64,000 bases of DNA from assembly GCF_050908995.1 (NCBI RefSeq), contig NW_027484976.1, positions 1 to 64,000 on the forward strand. The letters are read 5' to 3'. Numbering within the stretch: the stretch's first letter is position 1; every line of letters starts with the position of its first letter. This stretch comes from Andrena cerasifolii (Eukaryota; Arthropoda; Insecta; Hymenoptera; Andrenidae). The notes below the pieces were generated by a model. It was not told the DNA's origin, did not search any database, and saw only the letters and a list, made by a program, of their open reading frames with translations. A program made the position numbers and the translations under genes. Positions 14,760 through 28,889 of the stretch are shown here, one piece after another.

Positions 14760-17700
14760 CCGGTATTAGAACCGATATTGAAAAACCGATATTGAAAAAC
14801 CGATATTGAAAAACCGATATTGAAAAACCGATATTGAAAAACCTATATCGAAAAACTGATATTGCAAAACCGATATTGAATCCGATATTAGAACCGATAT
14901 TGAAAAACCGATATTGAAAAACCGATATTGAAAAACTGATATTGAAAAACCGATATTGAAAAACCGATATTGAAAAACAAATATTGATAAACCGATATTG
15001 AAAAACCGATATTGAAACCGATATTGCAAAACCGATATTGAAAAACCAATATTGAAAATCTGATATTGAATCCGATATTAGAACCGATATTGAAAAACCG
15101 ATATTGAAAAACCTATATCGAAAAACTGATATTGAAAAACTGATATCGAAAAACTGATATTGAAAACCCGATATTGAAAAACCGATATTGAAAAACACAT
15201 ATTGAAAAACAAGTATTGAAAAACCTATATCGAAAAACTGATATTGCAAAACCGATATTGAAAAACCGATATTGATTCCGATATTAGAACCGATATTGAA
15301 AAACCGATATTGAAAAACAAATATTGAAAAACTGATATCGAAAAACTGATATTGAAAAACCGATATTGAAAAACCGATATTGAAAAACCTATATCGAAAA
15401 ACTGATATTGCAAAACCGATATTGAAATACCGATATTGAAACCGATATTAGAACCGATATTGAAAAACCGATATTGAAAAACCGATATTGAAAAATCGAT
15501 ATTGAAAACCCGATATTGAAAAACCGATATTGAAAAACTGATATTGAAAAACCGATATTGAAAAACCGATATTGAATCCGATATTAGAACCGATATTGAA
15601 AAACACATATTGAAAAACAAATATTGAAAAACCGATATTGAAAAACATATATTGAAAAACCGATATTGAAAAACCGATATTGAAAAACCGATATTGAAAA
15701 ACCTATATCGAAAAACTGATATTGAAAAACCGATATTGAAAAACCGATATTGAAAAACTGATATTGAAAAACCGATATTGAAAAACCGATATTGAAAAAC
15801 AAATATTGATAAACCGATATTGAAAACTAAATATTGAAAATCTGATATTGAATCCGATATTAGAACCGATATTGAAAAACCGATATTGAAAAACCTATAT
15901 CGAAAAACTGATATTGAAAAACTGATATCGAAAAACTGATATTGAAAAACCGATATTGAAAAAACCGATATTGAAACCGATATTAGAACCGATATCGAAA
16001 AACTGATTTCGAAAAACTGATATTGAAAAACCGATATTGAAAAACAAATATTGATAAACCGATATTGAAAAACCGATATTGAATCCGATATTAGAACCGA
16101 TATTCAAAAACCGATATTGAATCCGATATTAGAACCGATATTGAAAAACTTATATCGAAAAACTGATATTGAAAAACCGATATTGAAAAACAAATATTGA
16201 TAAACCGATATTGAAAAACCGATATTGAAACCGATATTGCAAAACCGATATTGAAAAACCAATATTGAAAAACAAATATTGAAAAACTGATATCGAAAAA
16301 CTGATATTGAAAAACCGATATTGAAAACTAAATACTGAAAAACCGATATTGAAAAACCTATATCGAAAAACTGATATTGCAAAACCGATATTGAAAAACC
16401 GATATTGATTCCGATATTAGAACCGATATTGAAAAACCGATATTGAAAAACAAATATTGAAAAACTGATATCGAAAAACTGATATTGAAAAACCGATATT
16501 GAAAAACACATATTGAAAAACAAATATTGAAAAACCTATATCGAAAAACTGATATTGCAAAACCGATATTGAATCCGATATTAGAACCGATATTGAAAAA
16601 CCGATATTCAAAAACCGATATTGAAAAACCGATATTGAAAAACCGATATTGAAAAACCTATATTCAAAAACTGATATTGCAAAACCGATATTGAAAAACC
16701 GATATTGATTCCGATATTAGAACCGATATTGAAAAACCGATATTGAAAAACAATTATTGAAAAACTGATATCGAAAAACTGATATTGAAAAACCGATATT
16801 GAAAAACCGATATTGAATCCGATATTAGAACCGATATTCAAAAACCGATATTGAATCCGATATTAGAACCGATATTGAAAAACTTATATCGAAAAACTGA
16901 TATTGAAAAACCGATATTGAAAAACCGATATTGAAAAACAAATATTGATAAACCGATATTGAAAAACCGATATTGAAACCGATATTGCAAAACCGATATT
17001 GAAAAACCAATATTGAAAAACAAATATTGAAAAACTGATATCGAAAAACTGATATTGAAAAACCGATATTGAAAACTAAATATTGAAAAACCGATATTGA
17101 AAAACCTATATCGAAAAACTGATATTGCAAAACCGATATTGAAAAACCGATATTGATTCCGATATTAGAACCGATATTGAAAAACCGATATTGAAAAACA
17201 AATATTGAAAAACTGATATCGAAAAACTGATATTGAAAAACCGATATTGAAAAACACATATTGAAAAACAAATATTGAAAAACCTATATCGAAAAACTGA
17301 TATTGCAAAACCGATATTGAATCCGATATTAGAACCGATATTGAAAAACCGATATTCAAAAACCGATATTGAAAAACCGATATTGAAAAACCTATATTCA
17401 AAAACTGATATTGCAAAACCGATATTGAAAAACCGATATTGATTCCGATATTAGAACCGATATTGAAAAACCGATATTGAAAAACAATTATTGAAAAACT
17501 GATATCGAAAAACTGATATTGAAAAACCGATATTGAAAAACCGATATTGAAAAACCTATATCGAAAAACTGATATTGCAAAACCGATATTGAAAAACCGA
17601 TATTGAATCCGATATTAGAACCGATATTGAAAAACCGATATTGAATCCGATATTAGAACCGATATTGAAAAACCGATATTGAAAAACCTATATCGAAAAA

Positions 17701-20700
17701 CTGATATTGAAAAACTGATATCGAAAAACTGATATTGAAAAACCGATATTGAAAAACCGATATTGAAACCGATATTAGAACCGATATCGAAAAACTGATA
17801 TTGAAAAACCGATATTGAAAAACCGATAATGAAAAACAAATATTGAAAAACTGATTTCGAAAAACTGATATTGAAAAACCGATATTGAAAAACCGATATT
17901 GAAAAACCGATATTGAAAAACAAATATTGATAAACCGATATTGAAAAACCGATATTGAATCCGATATTAGAACCGATATTCAAAAACCGATATTGAATCC
18001 GATATTAGAACCGATATTGAAAAACAAATATTGATAAACCGATATTGAAAAACCGATATTGAAACCGATATTGCAAAACCGATATTGAAAAACCAATATT
18101 GAAAAACAAATATTGAAAAACTGATATCGAAAAACTGATATTGAAAAACCGATATTGAAAACTAAATATTGAAAAACCGATATTGAAAAACCTATATCGA
18201 AAAACTGATATTGCAAAACCGATATTGAAAAACCGATATTGATTCCGATATTAGAACCGATATTGAAAAACCGATATTGAAAAACAAATATTGAAAAACT
18301 GATATCGAAAAACTGATATTGAAAAACCGATATTGAAAAACCGATATTGAAAAACACATATTGAAAAACAAATATTGAAAAACCTATATCGAAAAACTGA
18401 TATTGCAAAACCGATATTGAATCCGATATTAGAACCGATATTGAAAAACCGATATTGAAAAACCGATATTGACAAACCGATATTGAAAAACACATATTGA
18501 AAAACAAATATTGAAAAACCTATATCGAAAAACTGATATTGCAAAGCCGATATAGAATCCGATATTAGAACCGATATTGAAAAACCGATATTGAAAAACC
18601 GATATTGAAAAACCGATATTGAAAAACAGATATTGAAAAACCGATATTGAAAAACCGATATTGAAAAACAAATATTGATAAACCGATATTGAAAAACCGA
18701 TATTGAAACCGATATTGCAAAACCGATATTGAAAAACCAATATTGAAAAACAAATATTGAAAAACTGATATCGAAAAACTGATATAGAAAAACCGATATT
18801 GAAAAACAAATATTGAAAAACTGATATCGAAAAACTGATATTGAAAAACCGATATTGAAAAACCGATATTGAAAAACCTATATCGAAAAACTGATATTGC
18901 AAAACCGATATTGAAATACCGATATTGAAACCGATATTAGAACCGATATTGAAAAACCGATATTGAAAAACCGATATTGAAAAACCGATATTGAAAACCC
19001 GATATTGAAAAACCGATATTGAAAAACCGATATTGAAAAACCGATATTGAAAAACCGATATTGAAAAACCTATATCGAAAAACTGATATTGCAAAACCGA
19101 TATTGAAAAACCGATATTGAAAAACTGATATTGAAAAACAGATATTGAAAAACCGATATTGAATCCGATATTAGAACCGATATTGAAAAACACATATTCA
19201 AAAACAAATATTGAAAAACCGATATTGAAAAACATATATTGAAAAACCGATATTGAAAAACCGATATTGAAAAACCGATATTGAAAAACCTATATCGAAA
19301 AACCGATATTGAAAAACAAATATTGAAAAACTGATATCGAAAAACTGATATTGAAAAACCGATATTGAAAAACCGATATTGAAAAACCTATATCGAAAAA
19401 CTGATATTGCAAAACCGATATTGAAATACCGATATTGAAACCGATATTAGAACCGATATTGAAAAACCGATATTGAAAAACCGATATTGAAAAATCGATA
19501 TTGAAAACCCGATATTGAAAAACCGATATTGAAAAACTGATATTGAAAAACCGATATTGAAAAACCGATATTGAATCCGATATTAGAACCGATATTGAAA
19601 AACACATATTGAAAAACAAATATTGAAAAACCGATATTGAAAAACATATATTGAAAAACCGATATTGAAAAACCGATATTGAAAAACCGATATTGAAAAA
19701 CCTATATCGAAAAACTGATATTGAAAAACCGATATTGAAAAACCGATATTGAAAAACTGATATTGAAAAACCGATATTGAAAAACCGATATTGAAAAACA
19801 AATATTGATAAACCGATATTGAAAACTAAATATTGAAAATCTGATATTGAATCCGATATTAGAACCGATATTGAAAAACCGATATTGAAAAACCTATATC
19901 GAAAAACTGATATTGAAAAACTGATATCGAAAAACTGATATTGAAAAACCGATATTGAAAAAACCGATATTGAAACCGATATTAGAACCGATATCGAAAA
20001 ACTGATTTCGAAAAACTGATATTGAAAAACCGATATTGAAAAACAAATATTGATAAACCGATATTGAAAAACCGATATTGAATCCGATATTAGAACCGAT
20101 ATTCAAAAACCGATATTGAATCCGATATTAGAACCGATATTGAAAAACTTATATCGAAAAACTGATATTGAAAAACCGATATTGAAAAACCGATATTGAA
20201 AAACAAATATTGATAAACCGATATTGAAAAACCGATATTGAAACCGATATTGCAAAACCGATATTGAAAAACCAATATTGAAAAACAAATATTGAAAAAC
20301 TGATATCGAAAAACTGATATTGAAAAACCGATATTGAAAACTAAATATTGAAAAACCGATATTGAAAAACCTATATCGAAAAACTGATATTGCAAAACCG
20401 ATATTGAAAAACCGATATTGATTCCGATATTAGAACCGATATTGAAAAACCGATATTGAAAAACAAATATTGAAAAACTGATATCGAAAAACTGATATTG
20501 AAAAACCGATATTGAAAACACATATTGAAAAACAAATATTGAAAAACCTATATCGAAAAACTGATATTGCAAAACCGATATTGAATCCGATATTAGAACC
20601 GATATTGAAAAACCGATATTCAAAAACCGATATTGAAAAACCGATATTGAAAAACCGATATTGAAAAACCTATATTCAAAAACTGATATTGCAAAACCGA

Positions 20701-21822
20701 TATTGAAAAACCGATATTGATTCCGATATTAGAACCGATATTGAAAAACCGATATTGAAAAACAATTATTGAAAAACTGATATCGAAAAACTGATATTGA
20801 AAAACCGATATTGAAAAACCGATATTGAAAAACCTATATCGAAAAACTGATATTGCAAAACCGATATTGAAAAACCGATATTGAATCCGATATTAGAACC
20901 GATATTGAAAAACCGATATTGAATCCGATATTAGAACCGATATTGAAAAACCGATATTGAAAAACCTATATCGAAAAACTGATATTGAAAAACTGATATC
21001 GAAAAACTGATATTGAAAAACCGATATTGAAAAACCGATATTGAAACCGATATTTGAACCGATATCGAAAAACTGATATTGAAAAACCGATATTGAAAAA
21101 CCGATAATGAAAAACAAATATTGAAAAACTGATTTCGAAAAACTGATATTGAAAAACCGATATTGAAAAACCGATATTGAAAAACAAATATTGATAAACC
21201 GATATTGAAAAACCGATATTGAATCCGATATTAGAACCGATATTCAAAAACCGATATTGAATCCGATATTAGAACCGATATTGAAAAACAAATATTGATA
21301 AACCGATATTGAAAAACCGATATTGAAACCGATATTGCAAAACCGATATTGAAAAACCAATATTGAAAAACAAATATTGAAAAACTGATATCGAAAAACT
21401 GATATTGAAAAACCGATATTGAAAACTAAATATTGAAAAACCGATATTGAAAAACCTATATCGAAAAACTGATATTGCAAAACCGATATTGAAAAACCGA
21501 TATTGATTCCGATATTAGAACCGATATTGAAAAACCGATATTGAAAAACAAATATTGAAAAACTGATATCGAAAAACTGATATTGAAAAACCGATATTGA
21601 AAAACCGATATTGAAAAACACATATTGAAAAACAAATATTGAAAAACCTATATCGAAAAACTGATATTGCAAAACCGATATTGAATCCGATATTAGAACC
21701 GATATTGAAAAACCGATATTTAAAAACCGATATTGACAAACCGATATTGAAAAACACATATTGAAAAACAAATATTGAAAAACCTATATCGAAAAACTGA
21801 TATTGCAAAGCCGATATAGAAT
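14760..21822 (+). repeat. HOR copy 3 of domain 1 (7,063 bp)
   Basis: The copy is bounded by CCGGTATTAGAA tags at 14,760 and 21,823. Its opening 1 kb or so matches 379-1,400. Its second half matches copy 2. It also contains an internal repeat: about 15,225-16,170 recurs at 19,224-20,170 with an offset of 3,999 bp, then 4,013 bp after one 14 bp monomer difference. The repeat unit itself is therefore made of earlier, diverged duplications. Confidence 0.75.
18086..19385 (+). repeat. 1.3 kb block, copy b
   Basis: Partner of 11,490-12,789. After it, this copy has about 412 bp (19,386-19,797) that the earlier copy lacks, which moves the offset from 6,596 to 7,008 bp. The alignment then resumes at 12,789 and 19,797 and continues to the end of the domain at offsets near 7,008-7,063 bp. 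Confidence 0.8.
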
Positions 21823-22440
21823 CCGGTATTAGAACCGATATTGAAAAACCGATATTGAAAAACAGATATTGAAAAACCGATATTGAAAAACCTATATCGA
21901 AAAACTGATATTGCAAAACCGATATTGAATCCGATATTAGAACCGATATTGAAAAACCGATATTGAAAAACCGATATTGAAAAACTGATATTGAAAAACC
22001 GATATTGAAAAACCGATATTGAAAAACAAATATTGATAAACCGATATTGAAAAACCGATATTGAAACCGATATTGCAAAACCGATATTGAAAAACCAATA
22101 TTGAAAATCTGATATTGAATCCGATATTAGAACCGATATTGAAAAACCGATATTGAAAAACCTATATCGAAAAACTGATATTGAAAAACTGATATCGAAA
22201 AACTGATATTGAAAAACACATATTGAAAAACAAGTATTGAAAAACCTATATCGAAAAACTGATATTGCAAAACCGATATTGAAAAACCGATATTGATTCC
22301 GATATTAGAACCGATATTGAAAAACCGATATTGAAAAACAAATATTGAAAAACTGATATCGAAAAACTGATATTGAAAAACCGATATTGAAAAACCGATA
22401 TTGAAAAACCTATATCGAAAAACTGATATTGCAAAACCGA
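21823..22440 (+). repeat. HOR copy 4 of domain 1, truncated
   Basis: This segment starts with the fourth CCGGTATTAGAA tag and follows the start of copy 3 with a few monomers lost (one CAGATATTG unit near 21,860 replaces several CCGATATTG units). The offset to copy 3 drops from 7,063 to 7,049 bp. Near 22,440 the order departs and a 496 bp tandem duplication follows, so the regular 7 kb pattern ends here. Confidence 0.65.
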
Positions 22441-23431
22441 TATTGAAAAACCGATATTGAAAAACCGATATTGAAAAACCGATATTGAAAACCCGATATT
22501 GAAAAACCGATATTGAAAAACCGATATTGAAAAACCGATATTGAAAAACCGATATTGAAAAACCTATATCGAAAAAATGATATTGCAAAACCGATATTGA
22601 AAAACCGATATTGAAAAACTGATATTGAAAAACCGATATTGAAAAACCGATATTGAATCCGATATTAGAACCGATATTGAAAAACACATATTGAAAAACA
22701 AATATTGAAAAACCGATATTGAAAAACATATATTGAAAACCCGATATTGAAAAACCGATATTGAAAAACCGATATTGAAAAACCTATATCGAAAAACTGA
22801 TATTGAAAAACCGATATTGAAAAACCGATATTGAAAAACTGATATTGAAAAACCGATATTGAAAAACCGATATTGAAACCGATATTAGAACCGATATCGA
22901 AAAACTGATATTGAAAAACCGATATTGAAAAACCGATATTGAAAAACCGATATTGAAAAACCGATATTGAAAAACCGATATTGAAAACCCGATATTGAAA
23001 AACCGATATTGAAAAACCGATATTGAAAAACCGATATTGAAAAACCGATATTGAAAAACCTATATCGAAAAAATGATATTGCAAAACCGATATTGAAAAA
23101 CCGATATTGAAAAACTGATATTGAAAAACCGATATTGAAAAACCGATATTGAATCCGATATTAGAACCGATATTGAAAAACACATATTGAAAAACAAATA
23201 TTGAAAAACCGATATTGAAAAACATATATTGAAAACCCGATATTGAAAAACCGATATTGAAAAACCGATATTGAAAAACCTATATCGAAAAACTGATATT
23301 GAAAAACCGATATTGAAAAACCGATATTGAAAAACTGATATTGAAAAACCGATATTGAAAAACCGATATTGAAAAACCGATATTGAAACCGATATTAGAA
23401 CCGATATCGAAAAACTGATATTGAAAAACCG
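22440..23431 (+). repeat. 496 bp tandem duplication, two copies
   Basis: The copies run about 22,440-22,935 and 22,936-23,431. Both carry the rare six-A unit GAAAAAATGATATTG (22,571 and 23,067), the AAAACCCGATATTG unit (22,492 and 22,988) and CATATATTGAAAACCCG (22,725 and 23,221), all exactly 496 bp apart. Because the GAAAAAATG mutation is private to this pair, the duplication came after that mutation. The second copy ends one or a few monomers longer. Confidence 0.85.
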
Positions 23432-26400
23432 ATATTGAAAAACCGATATTGAAACCGATATTAGAACCGATATCGAAATACTGATATTGAAAAACCGATA
23501 TTGAAAAACCGATAATGAAAAAAAAATATAGAAAAACTGATTTCGAAAAACTGATATTGAAAAACCGATATTGAGAAACCGATATTGAAAAACAAATATT
23601 GATAAACCGATATTGAAAAACCGATATTGAATCCGATATTAGAACCGATATTGAAAAACCGATATTGAATCCGATATTAGAACCGATATTCAAAAACCGA
23701 TATTGAATCCGATATTAGAACCGATATTCAAAAACCGATATTGAATCCGATATTAGAACCGATATTGAAAAACTTATATCGAAAAACTGATATTGAAAAA
23801 CCGATATTGAAAAACCGATATTGAAAAACAAATATTGATAAACCGATATTGAAAAACCGATATTGAATCCGATATTGCAAAACCGATATTGAAAAACCAT
23901 TATTGAAAAACAAATATTGAAAAACTGATATCGAAAAACTGATATTGAAAAACCGATATTGAAAACTAAATGTTGAAAAACCGATATTGAAAACCTATAT
24001 CGAAAAACTGATATTGCAAAACCGATATTGATTCCGATATTAGAACCGATAATGAAAAACCGATATTGAAAAACAGATATTGAAAAACTGATATCGAAAA
24101 ACTGATATTGAAAAACCGATATTGAAAAACCGATATTGAAAAACACATATTGAAAAACAAATATTGAAAAACCTATATCGAAAAACTGATATTGCAAAAC
24201 CGATATTGAATCCGATATTAGAACCGATATTGAAAAACCGATATTGAAAAACCGATATTGAAAAACCTATATCGAAAAACTGATATTGCAAAGCCGATAT
24301 TGAAAAACCGATATTGATTCCGATATTAGAACCGATATTGAAAAACAATTATTGAAAAACTGATATCGAAAAACTGATATTGAAAAACCGATACTGAAAA
24401 ACCGATATTGAAAAACACATATTGAAAAACAAATATTGAAAAACCTATATCGAAAAACTGATATTGCAAAGCCGATATAGAATCCGATATTAGAACCGAT
24501 ATTGAAAAACCAATATTGAAAAACCGATATTGAAAAACCTATATCGAAAAACTGATATTGCAAAACCGATATTGTAAAACCGATATTGAATCCGATATTA
24601 GAACCGATATTGAAAAACCGATATTGAATCCGATATTAGAACCGATATTGAAAAACCGATATTGAAAAACCTATATCGAAAAACTGATATTGAAAAACTG
24701 ATTTCGAAAAACTGATATTGAAAAACCGATATTGAAAAACCGATATTGAAAAACAAATATTGATAAACCGATATTGAAAAACCGATATTCAATCCGATAT
24801 TAGAACCGATATTGAAAAACCGATATTGAATCCGATATTAGAACCGATATTGAAAAACCGATATTGAAAAACCGATATTGAAAATAAATATTGATAAACC
24901 GATCTTGAAAAACCGATATTGAAACCGATATTGCAAAACCGATATTGAAAAACCAATATTGAAAAACAAATATTGAAAAACTGATATCGAAAAACTGATA
25001 TTGAAAAACCGATATTGAAAAACCGATATTGAATCCGATATTAGAACCGATATTGAAAAACCGATATTGAATCCGATATTAGAACCGATATTGAAAAACC
25101 GATATTGAATCCGATATTAGAACCGATATTGAAAAACCGATATTGAAAAACAAATATTGAAACCGATATTGCAAAACCGATATTGAAAAACCAATATTGA
25201 AAAACAAATATTGAAAAACTGATATCGAAAAACTGATATTGAAAAACCGATATTGAAAACTAAATATTGAAAAACCGATATTGAAAATCCTATATCGAAA
25301 AACTGAGATTGCAAAACCGATATTGAAAAACCGATATTGATTCCGATATTAGAACCGATATTGAAAAACCGATATTGAAAAACAAATATTGAAAAACTGA
25401 TATCGAAAAACTGATATTGAAAAACCGATATTGAAAAACCGATATTGAAAAACACATATTGAAAAACAAATATTGAAAAACCTATATCGAAAAACTGAAA
25501 TTGCAAAACCGATATTGAATCCGATATTAGAACCGATATTGAAAAACCGATATTGAAAAACCGATATTGAAAAACCGATATTGAAAAACCGATATTGAAA
25601 AACACATATTGAAAAACAAATATTGAAAAACCTATATCGAAAAACTGATATTGCAAAGCCGATATAGAATCCGATATTAGAACCGATATTGAAAAACCGA
25701 TATTGAAAAACCGATATTGAAAAACCGATATTGAAAAACCGATATTGAAAAACCGATATAGAAAAACCGATATTGAAAAACCGATATTGAAAAACCGATA
25801 TTGAAAAACCTATATCGAAAAACTGATATTGCAAAACCGATATTGCAAAACCGATATTGAATCCGATATTAGAACCGATATTGAAAAACCGATATTGAAA
25901 AACCAATATCGAAAAACTGATATTGCAAAACGGATATTGAAAAACCGATATTGAATCCGATATTAGAACCGATATTAGAACCGATATTGAAAAACCGATA
26001 TTGAAAAACCGATATTGAAAAACCGATATTGAAAAACCGATATTGAAAAACTGATATTGAAAAACCGATATTGAAAAACTGATATTGAAAAACCGATATT
26101 GAAAAACCGATATTGAAAAACAAATATTGAAAAACCTATATCGAAAAACTGATATTGCAAAGCCGATATAGAATCCGATATTAGAACCGATATTGAAAAA
26201 CCGATATTGAATCCGATATTAGAACCGATATTGAAAAACCGATATTGAAAAACCAATATCGAAAAACTGATATTGCAAAACCGATATTGAAAAACCGATA
26301 TTGAATCCGATATTAGAACCGATATTAGAACCGATATTGAAAAACCGATATTGAAAAACCGATATTGAAAAACCGATATTGAAAAACCGATATTGAAAAA

Positions 26401-26724
26401 CCGATATCGAAAAACTGATATTGAAAAACAAATATTGAAATACCTATATCGAAAAACTGATATTGCAAAACCGATATTGAATCCAATATTAGAACCGATA
26501 TTGAAAAACCGATATTTAAAAACCTATATCGAAAAACTGATATTGCAAAACCGATATTGAAAAACCGATATTGAATCCGATATTAGAACCGATATTGAAA
26601 AACCGATATTGAAAAACAAATATTGAAAAACTGATATCGAAAAACCGATATTGAAAAACCGATATTGAATCCGATATTAGAACCGATATTCAAAAACCGA
26701 TATTGAAAACCAAATATCGAAAAA
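23432..26724 (+). repeat. Shuffled satellite with a long-range copy near 43.9-47 kb
   Basis: Long strings from about 23.2 to 25.1 kb recur at about 43.9-45.7 kb with offsets of 20,600-20,694 bp. Landmarks are the AAATACTG unit (23,471 and 44,122), the AAAAAAATAT unit and the GTAAAACC unit. Single-base differences exist (GATACTG near 24,391 against GATGCTG near 44,990), and the later copy has about 94 bp extra near 45,190. From 25.9 kb on, triple 12-mer units appear (25,957 and 26,307). No non-satellite sequence is present. Confidence 0.7.
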
Positions 26725-27695
26725 CTGATATTGAAAAACCGATATTGAAAAACCGATATTGAAAACTAAATATTAAAAAACTGATATTGAATCCGATATT
26801 AGAACCGATATTGAAAAACCGATATTGAAAAACCTATATCGAAAAACTGATATTGCAAAACCGATATTGCAAAACCGATATTGAATCCGATATTAGAACC
26901 GATATTGAAAAACCGATATTGAAAAACCTATATCGAAAAACTGATATTGCAAAACCGATATTGAAAAACAGATATTGAATCCGATATTAGAACCGATATT
27001 GAAAAACCGATATTGCAAAACCGATATTGAAAAACCGATATTGAAACACAAATATTGAAAAACTGATATCGAAAAACTGATATTGAAAAACCGATATTGA
27101 AAAAGCGATATTGAAAACTAAATATTGAAAAACCGATATTGAAAAACCTATATCGAAAAACTGATATTGCAAAACCGATATTGAAAAAACGATATTGATT
27201 CCGATATTAGAACCGATATTGAAAAACCGATATTGAAAAACAAATATTGAAAAACTGATATCGAAAAACTGATATTGAAAAACCGGTATTGAAAAACCGA
27301 TAATGAAAAACAAATATTGAAAAACTGATTTCGAAAAACTGATATTGAAAAACCGATATTGAAAAACCGATATTGAAAAACAAATATTGATAAACCGATA
27401 TTGAAAAACCGATATTGAATCCGATATTAGAACCGATATTCAAAAACCGATATTGAATCCGATATTAGAACCGATATTGAAAAACTTATATCGAAAAACT
27501 GATATTGAAAAACCGATATTGAAAAACCGATATTGAAAAACAAATATTGATAAACCGATATTGAAAAACCGATATTGAAAAACCGATATTGAAAACTAAA
27601 TATTGAAAAACCGATATTGAAAAACCTATATCGAAAAACTGATATTGCAAAACCGATATTGAAAAACCGATATTGATTCCGATATTAGAACCGAT
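26725..27695 (+). repeat. 0.97 kb block, copy 1 of 4
   Basis: This block carries the rare AAATATTAAAAAACTG unit (26,766), a GAAACACAAATATTG unit, GAAAAAGCG and AACCGGTATTG, and recurs in the same order at 33,151-34,121 (offset 6,426 bp). Shorter versions occur at about 35,660-36,565 and 38,399-39,303. A private difference here is AAAAAACGATATTG near 27,185, where the other copies have AAAAACCGATATTG. Confidence 0.75.
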
Positions 27696-28889
27696 TTTGA
27701 AAAACCGATATTGAAAAACAGATATTGAAAAACCGATATTGAAAAACCGATATTGAAAAACAAATATTGATAAACCGATATTGAAAAACCGATATTGAAA
27801 CCGATATTGCAAAACCGATATTGAAAAACCAATATTGAAAAACAAATATTGAAAAACTGATATCGAAAAACTGATATAGAAAAACCGATATTGAAAAACA
27901 AATATTGAAAAACTGATATCGAAAAACTGATATTGAAAAACCGATATTGAAAAACCGATATTGAAAAACCTATATCGAAAAACTGATATTGCAAAACCGA
28001 TATTGAAATACCGATATTGAAACCGATATTAGAACCGATATTGAAAAACCGATATTGAAAAACCGATATTGAAAAACCGATATTGAAAACCCGATATTGA
28101 AAAACCGATATTGAAAAACCGATATTGAAAAACCGATATTGAAAAACCGATATTGAAAAACCGATATTGAAAAACCTATATCGAAAAACTGATATTGCAA
28201 AACCGATATTGAAAAACCGATATTGAAAAACTGATATTGAAAAACAGATATTGAAAAACCGATATTGAATCCGATATTAGAACCGATATTGAAAAACACA
28301 TATTGAAAAACAAATATTGAAAAACCGATATTGAAAAACAAATATTGAAAAACCGATATTGAAAAACCGATATTGAAAAACCGATATTGAAAAACCTATA
28401 TCGAAAAACCGATATTGAAAAACAAATATTGAAAAACTGATATCGAAAAACTGATATTGAAAAACCGATATTGAAAAATCGATATTGAAAAACCTATATC
28501 GAAAAACTGATATTGCAAAACCGATATTGAAATACCGATATTGAAACCGATATTAGAACCGATATTGAAAAACCGATATTGAAAAACCGATATTGAAAAA
28601 CCGATATTGAAAACCCGATATTGAAAAACCGATATTGAAAAATCGATATTGAAATACCGATATTGAAAAACCGATATTGAAAAACCGATATTGAAAAACC
28701 TATATCGAAAAACTGATATTGAAAAACCGATATTGAAAAACCGATATTGAAAAACTGATATTGAAAAACCGATATTGAAAAACCGATATTGAATCCGATA
28801 TTAGAACCGATATTGAAAAACACATATTGAAAAACAAATATTGAAAAACCGATATTGAAAAACATATATTGAAAAACCGATATTGAAAA

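Larger units (their letters stand above)
1..22440 (+). repeat. Domain 1: irregular higher-order repeat of about 7 kb
   Basis: Ordered strings of variant monomers recur about every 7 kb. The tag unit CCGGTATTAGAA, preceded by GCAAAGCCGATATAGAAT, occurs at 379, 7,924, 14,760 and 21,823, spaced 7,545, 6,836 and 7,063 bp. A second tag, CCGATAATG, follows the same register at 7,189, 14,038 and 21,101 (735, 722 and 722 bp before the first tag). Copies differ mainly by gain or loss of whole monomers or blocks. The right limit, about 22,440, is where similarity to the earlier copies stops and a 496 bp tandem begins. Confidence 0.8.
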
